Origin: Palsa-965 sp044448685 | GTDB lineage: Bacteria; Bacteroidota; Bacteroidia; Palsa-965 | Assembly: GCA_044448685.1 (NCBI GenBank) | Contig: JBIOHC010000004.1 | Span: forward strand, 62,001 to 126,000 | Direction of reading: 5' to 3' | Length of the DNA: 64,000 bases | Shown: positions 1 through 8,827 of the stretch, piece after piece | Numbering within the stretch: the stretch's first letter is position 1 | Layout of the letters: every line of letters starts with the position of its first letter | Notes under the pieces: generated by a model | Told to the model about the DNA's origin: nothing | The model's database searches: none | Seen by the model: the letters and a program-made list of their open reading frames with translations, nothing else | Made by a program: the position numbers and the translations under genes

Positions 1-2
1 CT

Positions 3-668
3 TACAGTGCCGTACACCAAAGTAATGGAAGAGGTGTTTACTCCTTCTGTATGTGCCCGGGCGGTATTATAGCCCCTTGTGCCACAGGCCCGGAAGAGGT
101 AGTCACCAACGGCTGGTCGCCAAGCAAACGAAACAACCCCTACAGCAATTCAGGCATCGTGGTATCCATAGAACCTTCCGACTACCGGAAGTATGAATCC
201 GCCGGTCCTTTAGCTGGCTTGCGTTATCAGCAGGAACTGGAAAAGATGGCCTGGGAAGCAGGGGGGAAAACACAAACTGCACCTGCTCAGCGCCTGGTCG
301 ATTTTGTGGAAGGAATACTCAGTTCCGGTTTACCCGAAACCTCTTACCAGCCGGGCATACGTTCTGCCCCTCTCCATAGCCTCTTACCTCCTGAAATTGG
401 CCTCCGTATTCAGGACGGCCTCAAAGTTTTCGGAGAGAAGATGAAAGGTTATTTTACCAACGAAGCGGTATTGCATGGAGTGGAATCACGTACCTCCTCT
501 CCGGTACGCATTCCAAGAGACAAAGAATCTCTGGAGCATGTTGAGATCGGCGGTTTGTACCCTTGCGCCGAAGGGGCCGGTTATGCAGGTGGAATTGTAT
601 CGGCAGCCATAGACGGACAGAATTGTGCAGATGCCGCTATCCGAAAAATTAAAACTTTAGCCCGGTGA
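3..668 (+). CDS. FAD-dependent dehydrogenase, COG2509 type (C-terminal part, cut by window edge)
   Basis: The frame is open to the left edge, so only the last 221 residues are present and the start lies outside the window. The visible part opens with GRGVYSFCMCPGG, a hallmark of the NAD/FAD-utilising dehydrogenase family COG2509, and ends with EGAGYAGGIVSAAIDG, the usual C-terminal segment that closes over the flavin. The Cys pair in FCMCPGG is typical. The substrate of this cytosolic family is not settled. The stop codon overlaps the GTG start of the PAP2 gene by 4 bases, so the two are probably cotranscribed. Confidence 0.8.
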   Translation, partial: YSAVHQSNGRGVYSFCMCPGGIIAPCATGPEEVVTNGWSPSKRNNPYSNSGIVVSIEPSDYRKYESAGPLAGLRYQQELEKMAWEAGGKTQTAPAQRLVDFVEGILSSGLPETSYQPGIRSAPLHSLLPPEIGLRIQDGLKVFGEKMKGYFTNEAVLHGVESRTSSPVRIPRDKESLEHVEIGGLYPCAEGAGYAGGIVSAAIDGQNCADAAIRKIKTLAR

Positions 669-1393
669 TAGTCCGCCTTAAACATAGCATCGGTTTTTCC
701 TTCTTATTTCTGTTCATGTTCGTTTCTTTCAATGCGGCTTTCGCTCAGCAGGGGGATACAAGCAAGACAACGCCTTCTGCTTTTCAAAGGTCCGGAAGCC
801 GGAGTATACTACTATCCTGTACTGTTCCGGTACTTACTACCGGTTATGGTATAGCCGCCTATTACCCGGAAACAGTTGTTATAGACCGGTTCAATACCTA
901 TGATTATTTCCGGAAACGATATCCCAACTTCTATTCACCGGCCGATAATTACCTGCAATTCGCACCCGCAGCCGCCACGTTCAGCCTGAGCCTTTGCGGG
1001 GTGAAAGGAAAGCATAGCCTGTCCGAACAGGTGATACTTTATGCCTCTTCCATGCTTGTATCGGAAGGCATTGCAACAGGTCTTAAATATGCCACACATG
1101 TGCTCCGGCCCGATAACAGCGCTTATAATTCCTTTCCATCCGGACATACCACTTCCGCTTTTACCGGTGCAGAACTCATGAACCAGGAATACAAGGGAAG
1201 CTCATTTCTGTATTCTGTATTCGGATATGGAACAGCAACGGCAACAGGTGTAATGAGGATGATGAACAACCGGCACTGGCTTTCAGATGTCATGGTCGGA
1301 GCCGGAATAGGAATGATTTCTACCAAGGTGGTGTACGCTGTATATCCGTTTGTGAAGAAAAGACTGATGCGCAGGAAGAGTAAGGATTTATGA
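665..1393 (+). CDS. PAP2-family membrane-associated phosphatase
   Basis: A 242-residue exported protein with a signal peptide (about residues 1-28, ending AFAQ). All three PAP2 signatures are intact: KX6RP at K141-P149, PSGH at 158-161 and RX5HX3D at R198-H204-D208, which is consistent with a working phosphatase. Family members remove phosphate from lipid phosphates such as undecaprenyl pyrophosphate or lipid A in the periplasm; the substrate here is inferred only by family. The start is GTG and overlaps the upstream stop (GTGA). The last codons and the stop TTATGA run into a GGATTTA-type repeat. Confidence 0.88.
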   Translation: MIVRLKHSIGFSFLFLFMFVSFNAAFAQQGDTSKTTPSAFQRSGSRSILLSCTVPVLTTGYGIAAYYPETVVIDRFNTYDYFRKRYPNFYSPADNYLQFAPAAATFSLSLCGVKGKHSLSEQVILYASSMLVSEGIATGLKYATHVLRPDNSAYNSFPSGHTTSAFTGAELMNQEYKGSSFLYSVFGYGTATATGVMRMMNNRHWLSDVMVGAGIGMISTKVVYAVYPFVKKRLMRRKSKDL

Positions 1394-1426
1394 CTTATGA
1401 TTTTTGATTTAAGATTTAGGATTTAA
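1385..1426. repeat. Dispersed GATTTA-type AT-rich repeat, copy 1
   Basis: Degenerate tandem of GATTTA / GGATTTA / GATTTAAG words filling the gap between two genes. The repeat supplies the stop codon of the PAP2 gene. Similar stretches lie at 17880-17906, 40819-40845, 46612-46652 and 52529-52562. Confidence 0.55.
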
Positions 1427-1427
1427 A

Positions 1428-2396
1428 GTGCGTTATCTAAACAGATTCCTGATTGTATGCTGCTGGATGTTTTTATCCGGCCAGGGGATGTTGAATGCCC
1501 AGATTAAAACTTTGCATCCTTCTCCTCATGCCTCTGATTTTGCTTTCGGGCTTTCTCCCGACAGTATCCTGAATCATTATAACCTGCTCGACAGCCTGGA
1601 AAAACCAAATATTAAACTGTATGCCGGGGCCGGGTTGACTGACAGTATCTATCTCGTTGTTACGTCAGGTCAAAAAATCAGTGCGTATGCACTCTGCGAC
1701 AACTACTCCTTCATCACCGATGGCATGCTAGATACCCTGCCTTCCGAATCAGGACACTCACAGCTTCTTAAAGTCACAATCTCCAAGGAATTACATTCCC
1801 TCAATTCAGGGTTTGCACTTTACTCTACAGAAATAAAAGTCATTGATCCTGGTTCTTTCCATATACTCTTCACGTGTATTCCCACTCAGGGATCTTGCGG
1901 CTTAGTACCGCCGGAAGTTGATTCAATCCCCGGAAGTAATGAGGATGAGGAAATATGCAAAGGATACGATTATACAATACGATTCAAAGGCAGGCATATC
2001 ATTACCGACAGCCTCATTGGCAATGCAGATCCTGATATTCCAATGGGTACCTATACCTTCAACGGAAAGGAATACAAACTCACTAAGAAAACGCTAAGTC
2101 TGGCAGAACGTATCAGCGGAACCTGGATCAGCACTCAGGACAGTAATGTGGTGGAGGTATTCAAAGACTGGTCTATCTATACCTCTTATGCTCATAAAGC
2201 AGGCGATACGCTTGAGTATGAGCTAAGCTACGAATCATGCGATGAAGATTACGGGGCGGTAGGGAGCTCAGAATTCCTGATCAAAAATGACGAGGCCGGC
2301 AGCTACTGTTATGAAATTATGACTCTGACAGAAAACAAAATGAGCCTGCGTTATACAACGAGAGGAAATATTCTCACCTATAGAAGAAAACATTAA
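1428..2396 (+). CDS. Secreted protein of unknown function
   Basis: A 322-residue protein with a clear signal peptide (hydrophobic core LIVCCWMFLS, cleavage near LNAQ, residues 20-25). I do not recognise a domain in the mature part. It is rich in Ser, Asp and Tyr and has a few Cys residues (including GSCG and SYESCDED), which suggests a soluble or surface-attached fold. The start is GTG at 1428, chosen because it directly precedes the signal peptide; no ATG lies nearby in frame. Its stop overlaps that of the convergent GlcD-like gene by 4 bases, leaving no room for a terminator. Confidence 0.65.
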   Translation: MRYLNRFLIVCCWMFLSGQGMLNAQIKTLHPSPHASDFAFGLSPDSILNHYNLLDSLEKPNIKLYAGAGLTDSIYLVVTSGQKISAYALCDNYSFITDGMLDTLPSESGHSQLLKVTISKELHSLNSGFALYSTEIKVIDPGSFHILFTCIPTQGSCGLVPPEVDSIPGSNEDEEICKGYDYTIRFKGRHIITDSLIGNADPDIPMGTYTFNGKEYKLTKKTLSLAERISGTWISTQDSNVVEVFKDWSIYTSYAHKAGDTLEYELSYESCDEDYGAVGSSEFLIKNDEAGSYCYEIMTLTENKMSLRYTTRGNILTYRRKH

Positions 2397-3799
2397 TTAA
2401 ACATCTTACCCGGATTCATAATTCCATTCGGATCAAACACATCCCGTATCTGTTTCTGCAAATCAAGCAGCTTTGAGGAAAAAACTATATCCATATACTC
2501 TTTCTGAACAAGTCCTATACCATGCTCACCAGAGATGGTTCCTCCCAGTAGCTTACACAATTCGAATATCTCCCGTATGCCTTTTGGCAATTCATTATTC
2601 CAGGCCTCATCACTCATATCTCCTTTAATGAGGTTCACATGCAGATTCCCGTCTCCGGCATGACCGTAACAGACTGAACGAAACCCGTATTTATGTCCTA
2701 TCTCCTTGACTCCTTTCAGTAATTTAGGCAATTCCGCTCTCATTACAACTGTATCTTCCTCCTTATAAACCGAGTGAGACTTGACCGCTTCTCCAATACA
2801 TCGCCTCATTCTCCAGAGGTTTTGTTTCTGTTCTTCTGTATCGGCAAAGAGGATTTCCTCGCATTCAAAAGACTCCATAATGCTACTGATTTGCTCTGCA
2901 TCGTTCATCAATACATCCAGGTCGTTTCCATCCAGTTCAATGAGGAGATGAGCCTTCACATGATCCGGAATGCTCATAGACAGGCCGCTAACATATTTCA
3001 GAGCCCAGTCAATCGCGTCCCTTTCCATAAACTCCATGGCACTTGGAACAATACCGGCCTTGAACACAGCCGGTACCGCCTCACAGGCTTTTTCGGCCGA
3101 TGCAAAAGGAACCAGCATGACAACAGTTTTTTGCGGAAGAGGAATAAGGCGGAATACTATTTTGGTGACCACCCCCAGCATTCCTTCACTGCCTACAAAT
3201 AACTGAGTGAGGTTAAAGCCTGTTGAATTTTTCAGCACATTGGCACCCGTCCAGATAATTTCACCCGTGGGCAATACAGCTTCCAGGTTCAACACATATT
3301 CCTTGGTGGTACCGTATTTGACAGCCTTCGGTCCGCCGGAAGACAATGCAATATTACCGCCCAGAAAACAACTTCCTTTGCTGGCAGGGTCAGGAGGATA
3401 AAATAAACCCTTTGCTTCAACAGCCTGACGGAATACTTCGTTGATCACACCAGGCTCTACCGTAGCCTGGAGGTTGCGTTCATCAATTTCAATGATCTTA
3501 TTAAAACGCTCCATGGAAAGCAACACGCCTCCGTAAACAGGTAATGCGGCACCGCTCAACCCTGTTCCGGCACCACGTGGAGTTACCGGTATTCTATATT
3601 CATTACAAAGCTTTAAAATGGCAGAAATCTCTTCGGCATTACCCGGCTTTAATACGATTTCAGGGGGGTAGTTAAGATCTTCTGTTTGGTCATGGCCGTA
3701 GTTCAACAAATTGTCTTTGTCGCCCAATACCTGCTCGGCACCGAGGATTTTGCGAAAGGCTTCGGTGATAGCAGGGGTGATTTTGTTGAAACGGTTCAT
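2393..3799 (-). CDS. FAD-linked oxidase, GlcD/D-lactate dehydrogenase family
   Basis: A 468-residue flavoprotein. The N-terminal FAD_binding_4 domain (about residues 35-215) carries PRGAGTGLSGAA, the FAD pyrophosphate loop. The C-terminal FAD-oxidase domain has the conserved CYGHAGDGNLHVNL and GEHGIGL motifs. The family oxidises 2-hydroxy acids (glycolate, D-lactate, D-2-hydroxyglutarate) and passes electrons to the respiratory chain; the substrate is not fixed by sequence. I chose ATG at 3799; an in-frame TTG three codons upstream is less likely. No GlcE or GlcF partner is adjacent. Confidence 0.87.
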   Translation of the reverse strand: MNRFNKITPAITEAFRKILGAEQVLGDKDNLLNYGHDQTEDLNYPPEIVLKPGNAEEISAILKLCNEYRIPVTPRGAGTGLSGAALPVYGGVLLSMERFNKIIEIDERNLQATVEPGVINEVFRQAVEAKGLFYPPDPASKGSCFLGGNIALSSGGPKAVKYGTTKEYVLNLEAVLPTGEIIWTGANVLKNSTGFNLTQLFVGSEGMLGVVTKIVFRLIPLPQKTVVMLVPFASAEKACEAVPAVFKAGIVPSAMEFMERDAIDWALKYVSGLSMSIPDHVKAHLLIELDGNDLDVLMNDAEQISSIMESFECEEILFADTEEQKQNLWRMRRCIGEAVKSHSVYKEEDTVVMRAELPKLLKGVKEIGHKYGFRSVCYGHAGDGNLHVNLIKGDMSDEAWNNELPKGIREIFELCKLLGGTISGEHGIGLVQKEYMDIVFSSKLLDLQKQIRDVFDPNGIMNPGKMFN

Positions 3800-3848
3800 G
3801 GTGGTCAAAAATACAGAAAAAGCAAAGAATAATTCTTAATTTAGTTAG

Positions 3849-4046
3849 ATGAAGAAGCTATTTATTACGGATGAAAAAGGAAGGAAGGTTTCCGTTATAA
3901 TCTCCATTGCACATTACAAAAATATGCAGGAGAAGATTGAAAAATTGGAAGATATAGTGCTTTATGATAAGGTAAAAACACAAAAGGAAAGCTTTACCCT
4001 CCTGGAAGATTATCTTACTAGACGAAAAAGGCATAGGCATGCCTGA
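3849..4046 (+). CDS. Small orphan antitoxin-like protein
   Basis: A 65-residue protein. The N-terminal half (FITDEKGRKVSVIISIAHY) resembles the beta-strand start of Phd/YefM-like antitoxins or their Bacteroidota relatives; the middle is a Glu/Lys-rich helix and the tail is basic (RRKRHRH). No toxin gene is next to it: the downstream 130 bases hold a repeat element and then a peptidase. It may be an orphan or relic antitoxin, or simply a small DNA-binding protein. The assignment rests on general resemblance only. Confidence 0.45.
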   Translation: MKKLFITDEKGRKVSVIISIAHYKNMQEKIEKLEDIVLYDKVKTQKESFTLLEDYLTRRKRHRHA

Positions 4047-4053
4047 TTCCCTT

Positions 4054-4131
4054 GTGTCACCCCTTGGGGGTTCGCTCTCCGCTCTGTTTCCCCGCTCTAT
4101 AATTATGTCAGCCCTTCGGGCTTGCTTTCTG
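4054..4131. repeat. TTCGGG-hairpin repeat element, left part
   Basis: Starts with GTGTCACCCCTTGGGGGTT, then CTATAATTATGTCAGCCCTTCGGGCT, which folds into a short stem with a TTCG loop. The same order of blocks is found in the complete copy at 53302-53403. This copy lacks the right terminal inverted repeat. Confidence 0.6.
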
Positions 4132-4219
4132 CCTCTCCTCCACCCCATCCGCCACTCATCCAAACCCGGCTTATAATTTCATGGATTTCACTACTTTCAC
4201 GATGTCCAAATTACAACCT

Positions 4220-6415
4220 ATGAAAAAGCTTCTTTTTTGCCTGCTTATTACCACAGCAGCTTTAGCCCAAACAGAGAAACGCGATATACTCCTGGAAGAT
4301 ATCTGGGCCAAAGGAACATTCCGTGCCAAGGGGGTCAGCGGTCTCAATTCCATGAAAGACGGGCTTCATTATACAGCCTTCGACAATACCCCCGGCAAGG
4401 AAGGACTGGCCCGGTATGAATACAAGACCGGTACCAAGACCGATATGGTATTCCTGAACAGCGAATTAATAGCTCCCGGAAGCACCAAACCTTTGAACCT
4501 GGAGGACTACAGCTACAGCCCCGATGAACATAAAATACTGATTGCAACAGGAACAGAACGAATCTATCGCCACTCTACTCTGGAAGAGAATTATATCCTG
4601 GATGTGAGCACAAAGAAAATAACCCGGCTTTCAGCAGCAGGTAAACAACGCTATGCCACTTTTTCACCCGATGGAAGCAAGGTTGCCTTTATGCGGGACA
4701 ATAACCTGTTCATTGCAGACCTGGGAACTGGAAAAGAAGAACAGATCACACCGGATGGTGCCTTTAATAAAATAATTAACGGTGGCACGGACTGGGTCTA
4801 TGAAGAAGAGTTCTCTTTCAGCAGAGCCTTTTTCTGGTCCCCCGACGGAAAGAAAATAGCTTTTTATCGTTTTGATGAAAGCGATGTAAAAGAATTCAGC
4901 ATGAATGAATACCATGACTCCCTCTACCCTACTGAATACCGTTTCAAATATCCGAAAGCAGGAGAAAAGAATTCCGATGTCAGTATCCTGATGTATGATG
5001 TTGCTGCCAGGTCGACAAAGAAAATGGATATTGGAGCCGAAAAGGATCAATACATACCTCGTATAGCATGGACTGCCGATGCCAGCACACTTTGCATTAC
5101 GCGTATGAACCGCCTTCAGAACAAAATGGAACTGATGCTGGGTGATGCATCCACAGGAAGTACTCATGTTATTCTGACCCGCACCAGCGATAAGTATGTG
5201 GATATTCAGGACAATGAACCCGCCTTCTTCTTCTTCCTGAACGACAAGAAGCACTTCCTGCTCTGGGTGGATGATGATGGCTTCAGCCAGGTCTACCTCT
5301 ATGATATGAGCGGGAAACAGGTGAATCAGATCACTAAGGGTAACTGGGATGTGATGAAAGTGGAAGGCGTTGATGAAAAGACAAACACCCTCTTTTATAC
5401 CAGTACGGAATCCTCTCCAATGGAAAAGGATTTATACAGCATACACCTGGACGGTAAGGGCAAGAAAAGACTGACTACAGGCAATGGAACCAATATACCC
5501 GAATTCAGCGAGGGTATGAAGTTTTATATCAATATACATTCGGATGCGAATACCCCGCCGGTTTATACCCTGAACAGCGCAGATGGTCAACAGATCAGGG
5601 TGCTGGAAGAAAACACGGATCTGAAGAACAAACTGCTTGGGTTTAACCTCAGCAAGAAGGAATTTTTCAAGTTCAAGACATCGGAGGGAATAGAGCTGAA
5701 CGGATGGATGATCAAGCCATACAATTTTGATCCTTCCAAGAAATACCCGGTATTGATGACTGTATATGGCGGTCCCGGTATCAATACGGTAAACGATGCC
5801 TGGCAGGGCCCGGATTATTTCTGGCATGAGATGCTGGCAGAAAAAGGGTATATCGTCGTATCAGTCGATAACAGAGGTACAGGAGGGCGGGGAAGGGATT
5901 TTCTTAAATGCACTTATGGTCAACTCGGTAACCTGGAATGTCTGGATCAGATAGAAGCGGCCAAATATCTCGGCAGCCAGACCTATGTGGATAAGAACCG
6001 CATCGGTATACAAGGCTGGAGCTATGGAGGTTTTATGTCCTCCCTTTGCATTACCCGGGGAGCTGCTTATTTTAAAGCTGCTATTGCTGTAGCCCCGGTC
6101 ATCAACTGGAGGTATTATGATTCCGTGTATACGGAACGTTTTATGGGCCTGCCAAAGGATAATGCAAAGGGCTATGACGATAATTCACCCATAAACCATG
6201 TCAAGGAATTAAAGGGCAAGTACCTGCTGGTACATGGCACGGCCGATGACAACGTTCATTTCCAGAACTCCATTGAAATGATCACCGCCCTGGTAAGGCT
6301 CAACAAGCCTTTTGAAATGGCTATATACCCTGATAAGAATCATAGTATAGTTGGGGGGTATACGCGTATGCATCTGTTTACAAGAATGACAGACTTTTTG
6401 ATGAGTAATTTGTAA
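4220..6415 (+). CDS. Dipeptidyl peptidase IV-type S9 serine peptidase, exported
   Basis: A 731-residue S9B prolyl-oligopeptidase family enzyme with a signal peptide MKKLLFCLLITTAALAQ. The N-terminal beta-propeller (about residues 40-480) includes DWVYEEEF, whose Glu pair anchors the substrate N-terminus in DPP IV. The C-terminal alpha/beta hydrolase carries the catalytic Ser in GWSYGG (about residue 600), Asp in HGTADDN (about 676) and His in DKNHS (about 708). It should release X-Pro dipeptides in the periplasm or outside. An ATG 13 codons upstream at 4181 exists, but starting at 4220 places the signal peptide first. Two POT peptide transporters follow. Confidence 0.92.
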   Translation: MKKLLFCLLITTAALAQTEKRDILLEDIWAKGTFRAKGVSGLNSMKDGLHYTAFDNTPGKEGLARYEYKTGTKTDMVFLNSELIAPGSTKPLNLEDYSYSPDEHKILIATGTERIYRHSTLEENYILDVSTKKITRLSAAGKQRYATFSPDGSKVAFMRDNNLFIADLGTGKEEQITPDGAFNKIINGGTDWVYEEEFSFSRAFFWSPDGKKIAFYRFDESDVKEFSMNEYHDSLYPTEYRFKYPKAGEKNSDVSILMYDVAARSTKKMDIGAEKDQYIPRIAWTADASTLCITRMNRLQNKMELMLGDASTGSTHVILTRTSDKYVDIQDNEPAFFFFLNDKKHFLLWVDDDGFSQVYLYDMSGKQVNQITKGNWDVMKVEGVDEKTNTLFYTSTESSPMEKDLYSIHLDGKGKKRLTTGNGTNIPEFSEGMKFYINIHSDANTPPVYTLNSADGQQIRVLEENTDLKNKLLGFNLSKKEFFKFKTSEGIELNGWMIKPYNFDPSKKYPVLMTVYGGPGINTVNDAWQGPDYFWHEMLAEKGYIVVSVDNRGTGGRGRDFLKCTYGQLGNLECLDQIEAAKYLGSQTYVDKNRIGIQGWSYGGFMSSLCITRGAAYFKAAIAVAPVINWRYYDSVYTERFMGLPKDNAKGYDDNSPINHVKELKGKYLLVHGTADDNVHFQNSIEMITALVRLNKPFEMAIYPDKNHSIVGGYTRMHLFTRMTDFLMSNL

Positions 6416-6455
6416 TGCATTTTACTATCTTCGCAACGATTCTTAATATCAGCTT

Positions 6456-8246
6456 ATGACAACAGAAGTAAAAAAAGGGCATCCGAAAGGGCTGTTTGTA
6501 TTATTCGCCACGGAGATGTGGGAAAGGTTCAACTTCTATGGAATGAGGGCCCTGCTCACCTTGTTTATCATCAATGCTTTGATGATCAGCCAGGAAAAAT
6601 CTTCTATTATTTATGGAGAATTCCTGGGCCTTTGTTATTTGACCCCCATGCTGGGAGGTTTTATTTCTGACCGTTTCCTGGGTAACAGGTATTGCATTAT
6701 GCTGGGTGGAATACTGATGGCAATCGGCCAGTTTTTACTCTTCACCAGCGCTACGATATTCAGCAGTAATCTTGAATTCGCCAGAACTCTGCTGTATATT
6801 GCATTAGGGGTCATTATACTGGGCAATGGTTTCTTCAAGCCGAATATTTCCAGCATGGTGGGTAGTCTGTATCCTAAGGCTGAAAAGAACAAACTCGACT
6901 CTGCATTCACCATCTTCTACATGGGAATCAATGTAGGAGCTATCCTTGGTCAGTTCATTTGCCCGTTTATTGGTGACCATAAAGTAAATGGAATCCAGGA
7001 TCCCTACATTTTTAAATGGGGATTCCTGGCTGCCGGTACCGCTATGTTGCTAGGTACCCTCACCTTCATTCTCCTCAAAAACAAATATGTTGTAACACCT
7101 GAAGGAAGAGCCATAGGTGATCTTCCTTCAAAAAATACACATTCCGATTTTGCAGAAGGGGAATCCCAGAAGGCAAAATTTTCCAACAATTCACTGATCG
7201 CTGCGGTTCTTGCTTTTTGCGCTCTGGGTGCTGTATTCTTTTATGTATTGGGGCAACCTCCTATTTACTGCATAATTTACTCGAGTGGTTTGACGCTTGC
7301 AGGATTAATTCTGAGCGACAGTTCTTTGACTAAGGTCGAACGCCAGCAAATATGGGTTATTTATATTGTTTCCTTCTTCATCATTTTCTTCTGGGCTGCT
7401 TTTGAGCAGGCCGGCACATCCCTTACATTTATTGCCTCCAATCAAACAGACAGACATATATTAGGTTGGGATATGCCAGCTTCCATGGTACAGATATTCA
7501 ACGGATTGTTTGTCGTAATCCTTGCCTTGCCTTTTAGTCTGCTTTGGGATAAACTGAGAGCGAGAAACAGGGAGCCCATCTCTCCGATGAAACAGGCCTT
7601 TGGACTATTACTTATTGCAATCAGTTATTTCATTATTGCGAACAATGTAAAAGACCTTGGCAACAGCACCTTACTAAACGTGAAGTGGCTGGCCCTGCTT
7701 TATTTCATCATGACATTGGGTGAGCTGTCCCTCTCTCCTATCGGACTATCTCTGGTGGGCAAACTTGCCCCTAAACGATTCGCCTCCTTACTCTTCGGTG
7801 TATTCTTTCTTTCCAACGCATCGGGCTATGCACTTTCAGGTACATTGGGCTCTATCCTGCCTCCTACCAGCGAACAATATACTGCTGCCGTTAAAATTAA
7901 TTTAGACCTGCCTGGAATTCTGGATGGCAAAGTGACCCCATCCGGAAAAGATTTATTCGAACTGCTCAAAATCAAATCTGCAAAGGTTAATGAAGAACTG
8001 GCTAAGGCCAATAATTTTGACTTTACAAAGATTCTCAAAAATGAAAAAGCAGAGTTGACTCCGGAACAATATACCCTTATCAAAGACAAGAAAATACTGA
8101 CCACCGGTTATCCTGTGTTCTGTGGTTTCACTTTGCACAATCTTTACGAATTCTTTATGGTTTTTGTGGTCATGTGTGTGGTAGCTTCTATTCTATTGTT
8201 CTCCCTCACCCCACTTTTGAAAAAAATGATGCATGGAGTCAGATAA
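6456..8246 (+). CDS. POT/PTR2-family proton-coupled oligopeptide transporter
   Basis: A 596-residue inner-membrane protein with 12-14 predicted membrane helices. The N-terminal motif EMWERFNFYG is the ExxERFxYYG proton-coupling signature of POT transporters in helix 1, and FKPNISS and SPIGLSL are further family blocks. It imports di- and tripeptides with protons. A polar stretch of about 80 residues (near 470-550) interrupts the last helices and is longer than usual. It lies 40 bases after the DPP IV gene, which points to joint peptide use. It overlaps the MaoC gene by 14 bases. Confidence 0.9.
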   Translation: MTTEVKKGHPKGLFVLFATEMWERFNFYGMRALLTLFIINALMISQEKSSIIYGEFLGLCYLTPMLGGFISDRFLGNRYCIMLGGILMAIGQFLLFTSATIFSSNLEFARTLLYIALGVIILGNGFFKPNISSMVGSLYPKAEKNKLDSAFTIFYMGINVGAILGQFICPFIGDHKVNGIQDPYIFKWGFLAAGTAMLLGTLTFILLKNKYVVTPEGRAIGDLPSKNTHSDFAEGESQKAKFSNNSLIAAVLAFCALGAVFFYVLGQPPIYCIIYSSGLTLAGLILSDSSLTKVERQQIWVIYIVSFFIIFFWAAFEQAGTSLTFIASNQTDRHILGWDMPASMVQIFNGLFVVILALPFSLLWDKLRARNREPISPMKQAFGLLLIAISYFIIANNVKDLGNSTLLNVKWLALLYFIMTLGELSLSPIGLSLVGKLAPKRFASLLFGVFFLSNASGYALSGTLGSILPPTSEQYTAAVKINLDLPGILDGKVTPSGKDLFELLKIKSAKVNEELAKANNFDFTKILKNEKAELTPEQYTLIKDKKILTTGYPVFCGFTLHNLYEFFMVFVVMCVVASILLFSLTPLLKKMMHGVR

Positions 8247-8697
8247 AACTATACACCTGGATACTTTCAATAATTTTCAACTCAACACCCGGATAGATCT
8301 GGGTGTTGTTGTTCTTACTGAAAAGGAAATCATTGATTTTGCCGAACTCTTTGATCCTCTTGAATTCCATACCAATCCGGAAGTAGCCCGTAAAAGCTAT
8401 TTCGGAGGTATCATTGCCAGCGGCCCCCATATCTTTAACCTGGTACACCGTTTGAAATGGATACCTATGTTTAAAGACACCGTGGTATGCGGCATTGAAG
8501 TCAAAAGCTGGAAATTTCTCAAACCTATTTATCCTGGTAAAGCGATTCATTCTTATGTGACCATCATAGATTTGAAACCCAATCCGGAGAAACGTGTGGT
8601 AGCTGTAACCTGGTTTTATGAATTTATGGATGAAAACAATGAAGCCTTCCAGACTTTGGAAATGACGATATTGCATAAGCTTCCGAAAACAGTCTGA
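8233..8697 (+). CDS. MaoC-like (R)-hydratase / hot-dog fold protein
   Basis: A 154-residue single hot-dog domain. FAELFDPLEFHTNPE matches the hydratase loop with the catalytic Asp and His spaced as in (R)-specific enoyl-CoA hydratases (DxxxxH), followed by FGGIIASGPH, the usual helix start. It would hydrate trans-2-enoyl-CoA or a similar thioester in the cytosol; the actual substrate is unknown. It starts inside the end of the POT gene (14-base overlap), so it is likely cotranslated with it, although no functional link is obvious. Confidence 0.78.
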   Translation: MESDKTIHLDTFNNFQLNTRIDLGVVVLTEKEIIDFAELFDPLEFHTNPEVARKSYFGGIIASGPHIFNLVHRLKWIPMFKDTVVCGIEVKSWKFLKPIYPGKAIHSYVTIIDLKPNPEKRVVAVTWFYEFMDENNEAFQTLEMTILHKLPKTV

Positions 8698-8712
8698 GCC
8701 AACACTCAATAT

Positions 8713-8790
8713 GGAACGCGATTTTTATGATACTTATGATTAAAGAGGATCATAAAAATCTTAATAATCATAAAGATTAGCGTTCTATCA
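8713..8790. repeat. Palindromic intergenic repeat (REP-like), degenerate copy
   Basis: Between the MaoC and second POT genes. A perfect 11-bp inverted repeat (ATTTTTATGAT at 8721-8731, ATCATAAAAAT at 8749-8759) sits inside outer arms beginning GAACGC and ending GCGTTC. The words and their order match the element at 57825-57912, including the trailing TTCTATCAA. It could fold into a hairpin in RNA or DNA. Confidence 0.6.
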
Positions 8791-8827
8791 ACTTATATGA
8801 TTCAGATATAGATCAAATCGGTATATC

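Noticed and set aside
2774..3202. Reading frames antisense to the GlcD-like gene (and similar ones opposite uvrB, rny, AddA and the GT genes)
   Set aside because: They overlap strongly conserved genes, lack recognisable domains and have no promoter or start context.
3858..4163. 101-residue minus-strand frame across the small antitoxin-like gene
   Set aside because: Composition is that of a shadow frame over the repeat and the small gene; no start context.
8713..8790. Rho-independent terminator after the MaoC gene
   Set aside because: The stem is AT-rich with no T-run directly after, and the sequence recurs at 57825, so a repeat element is the better reading.
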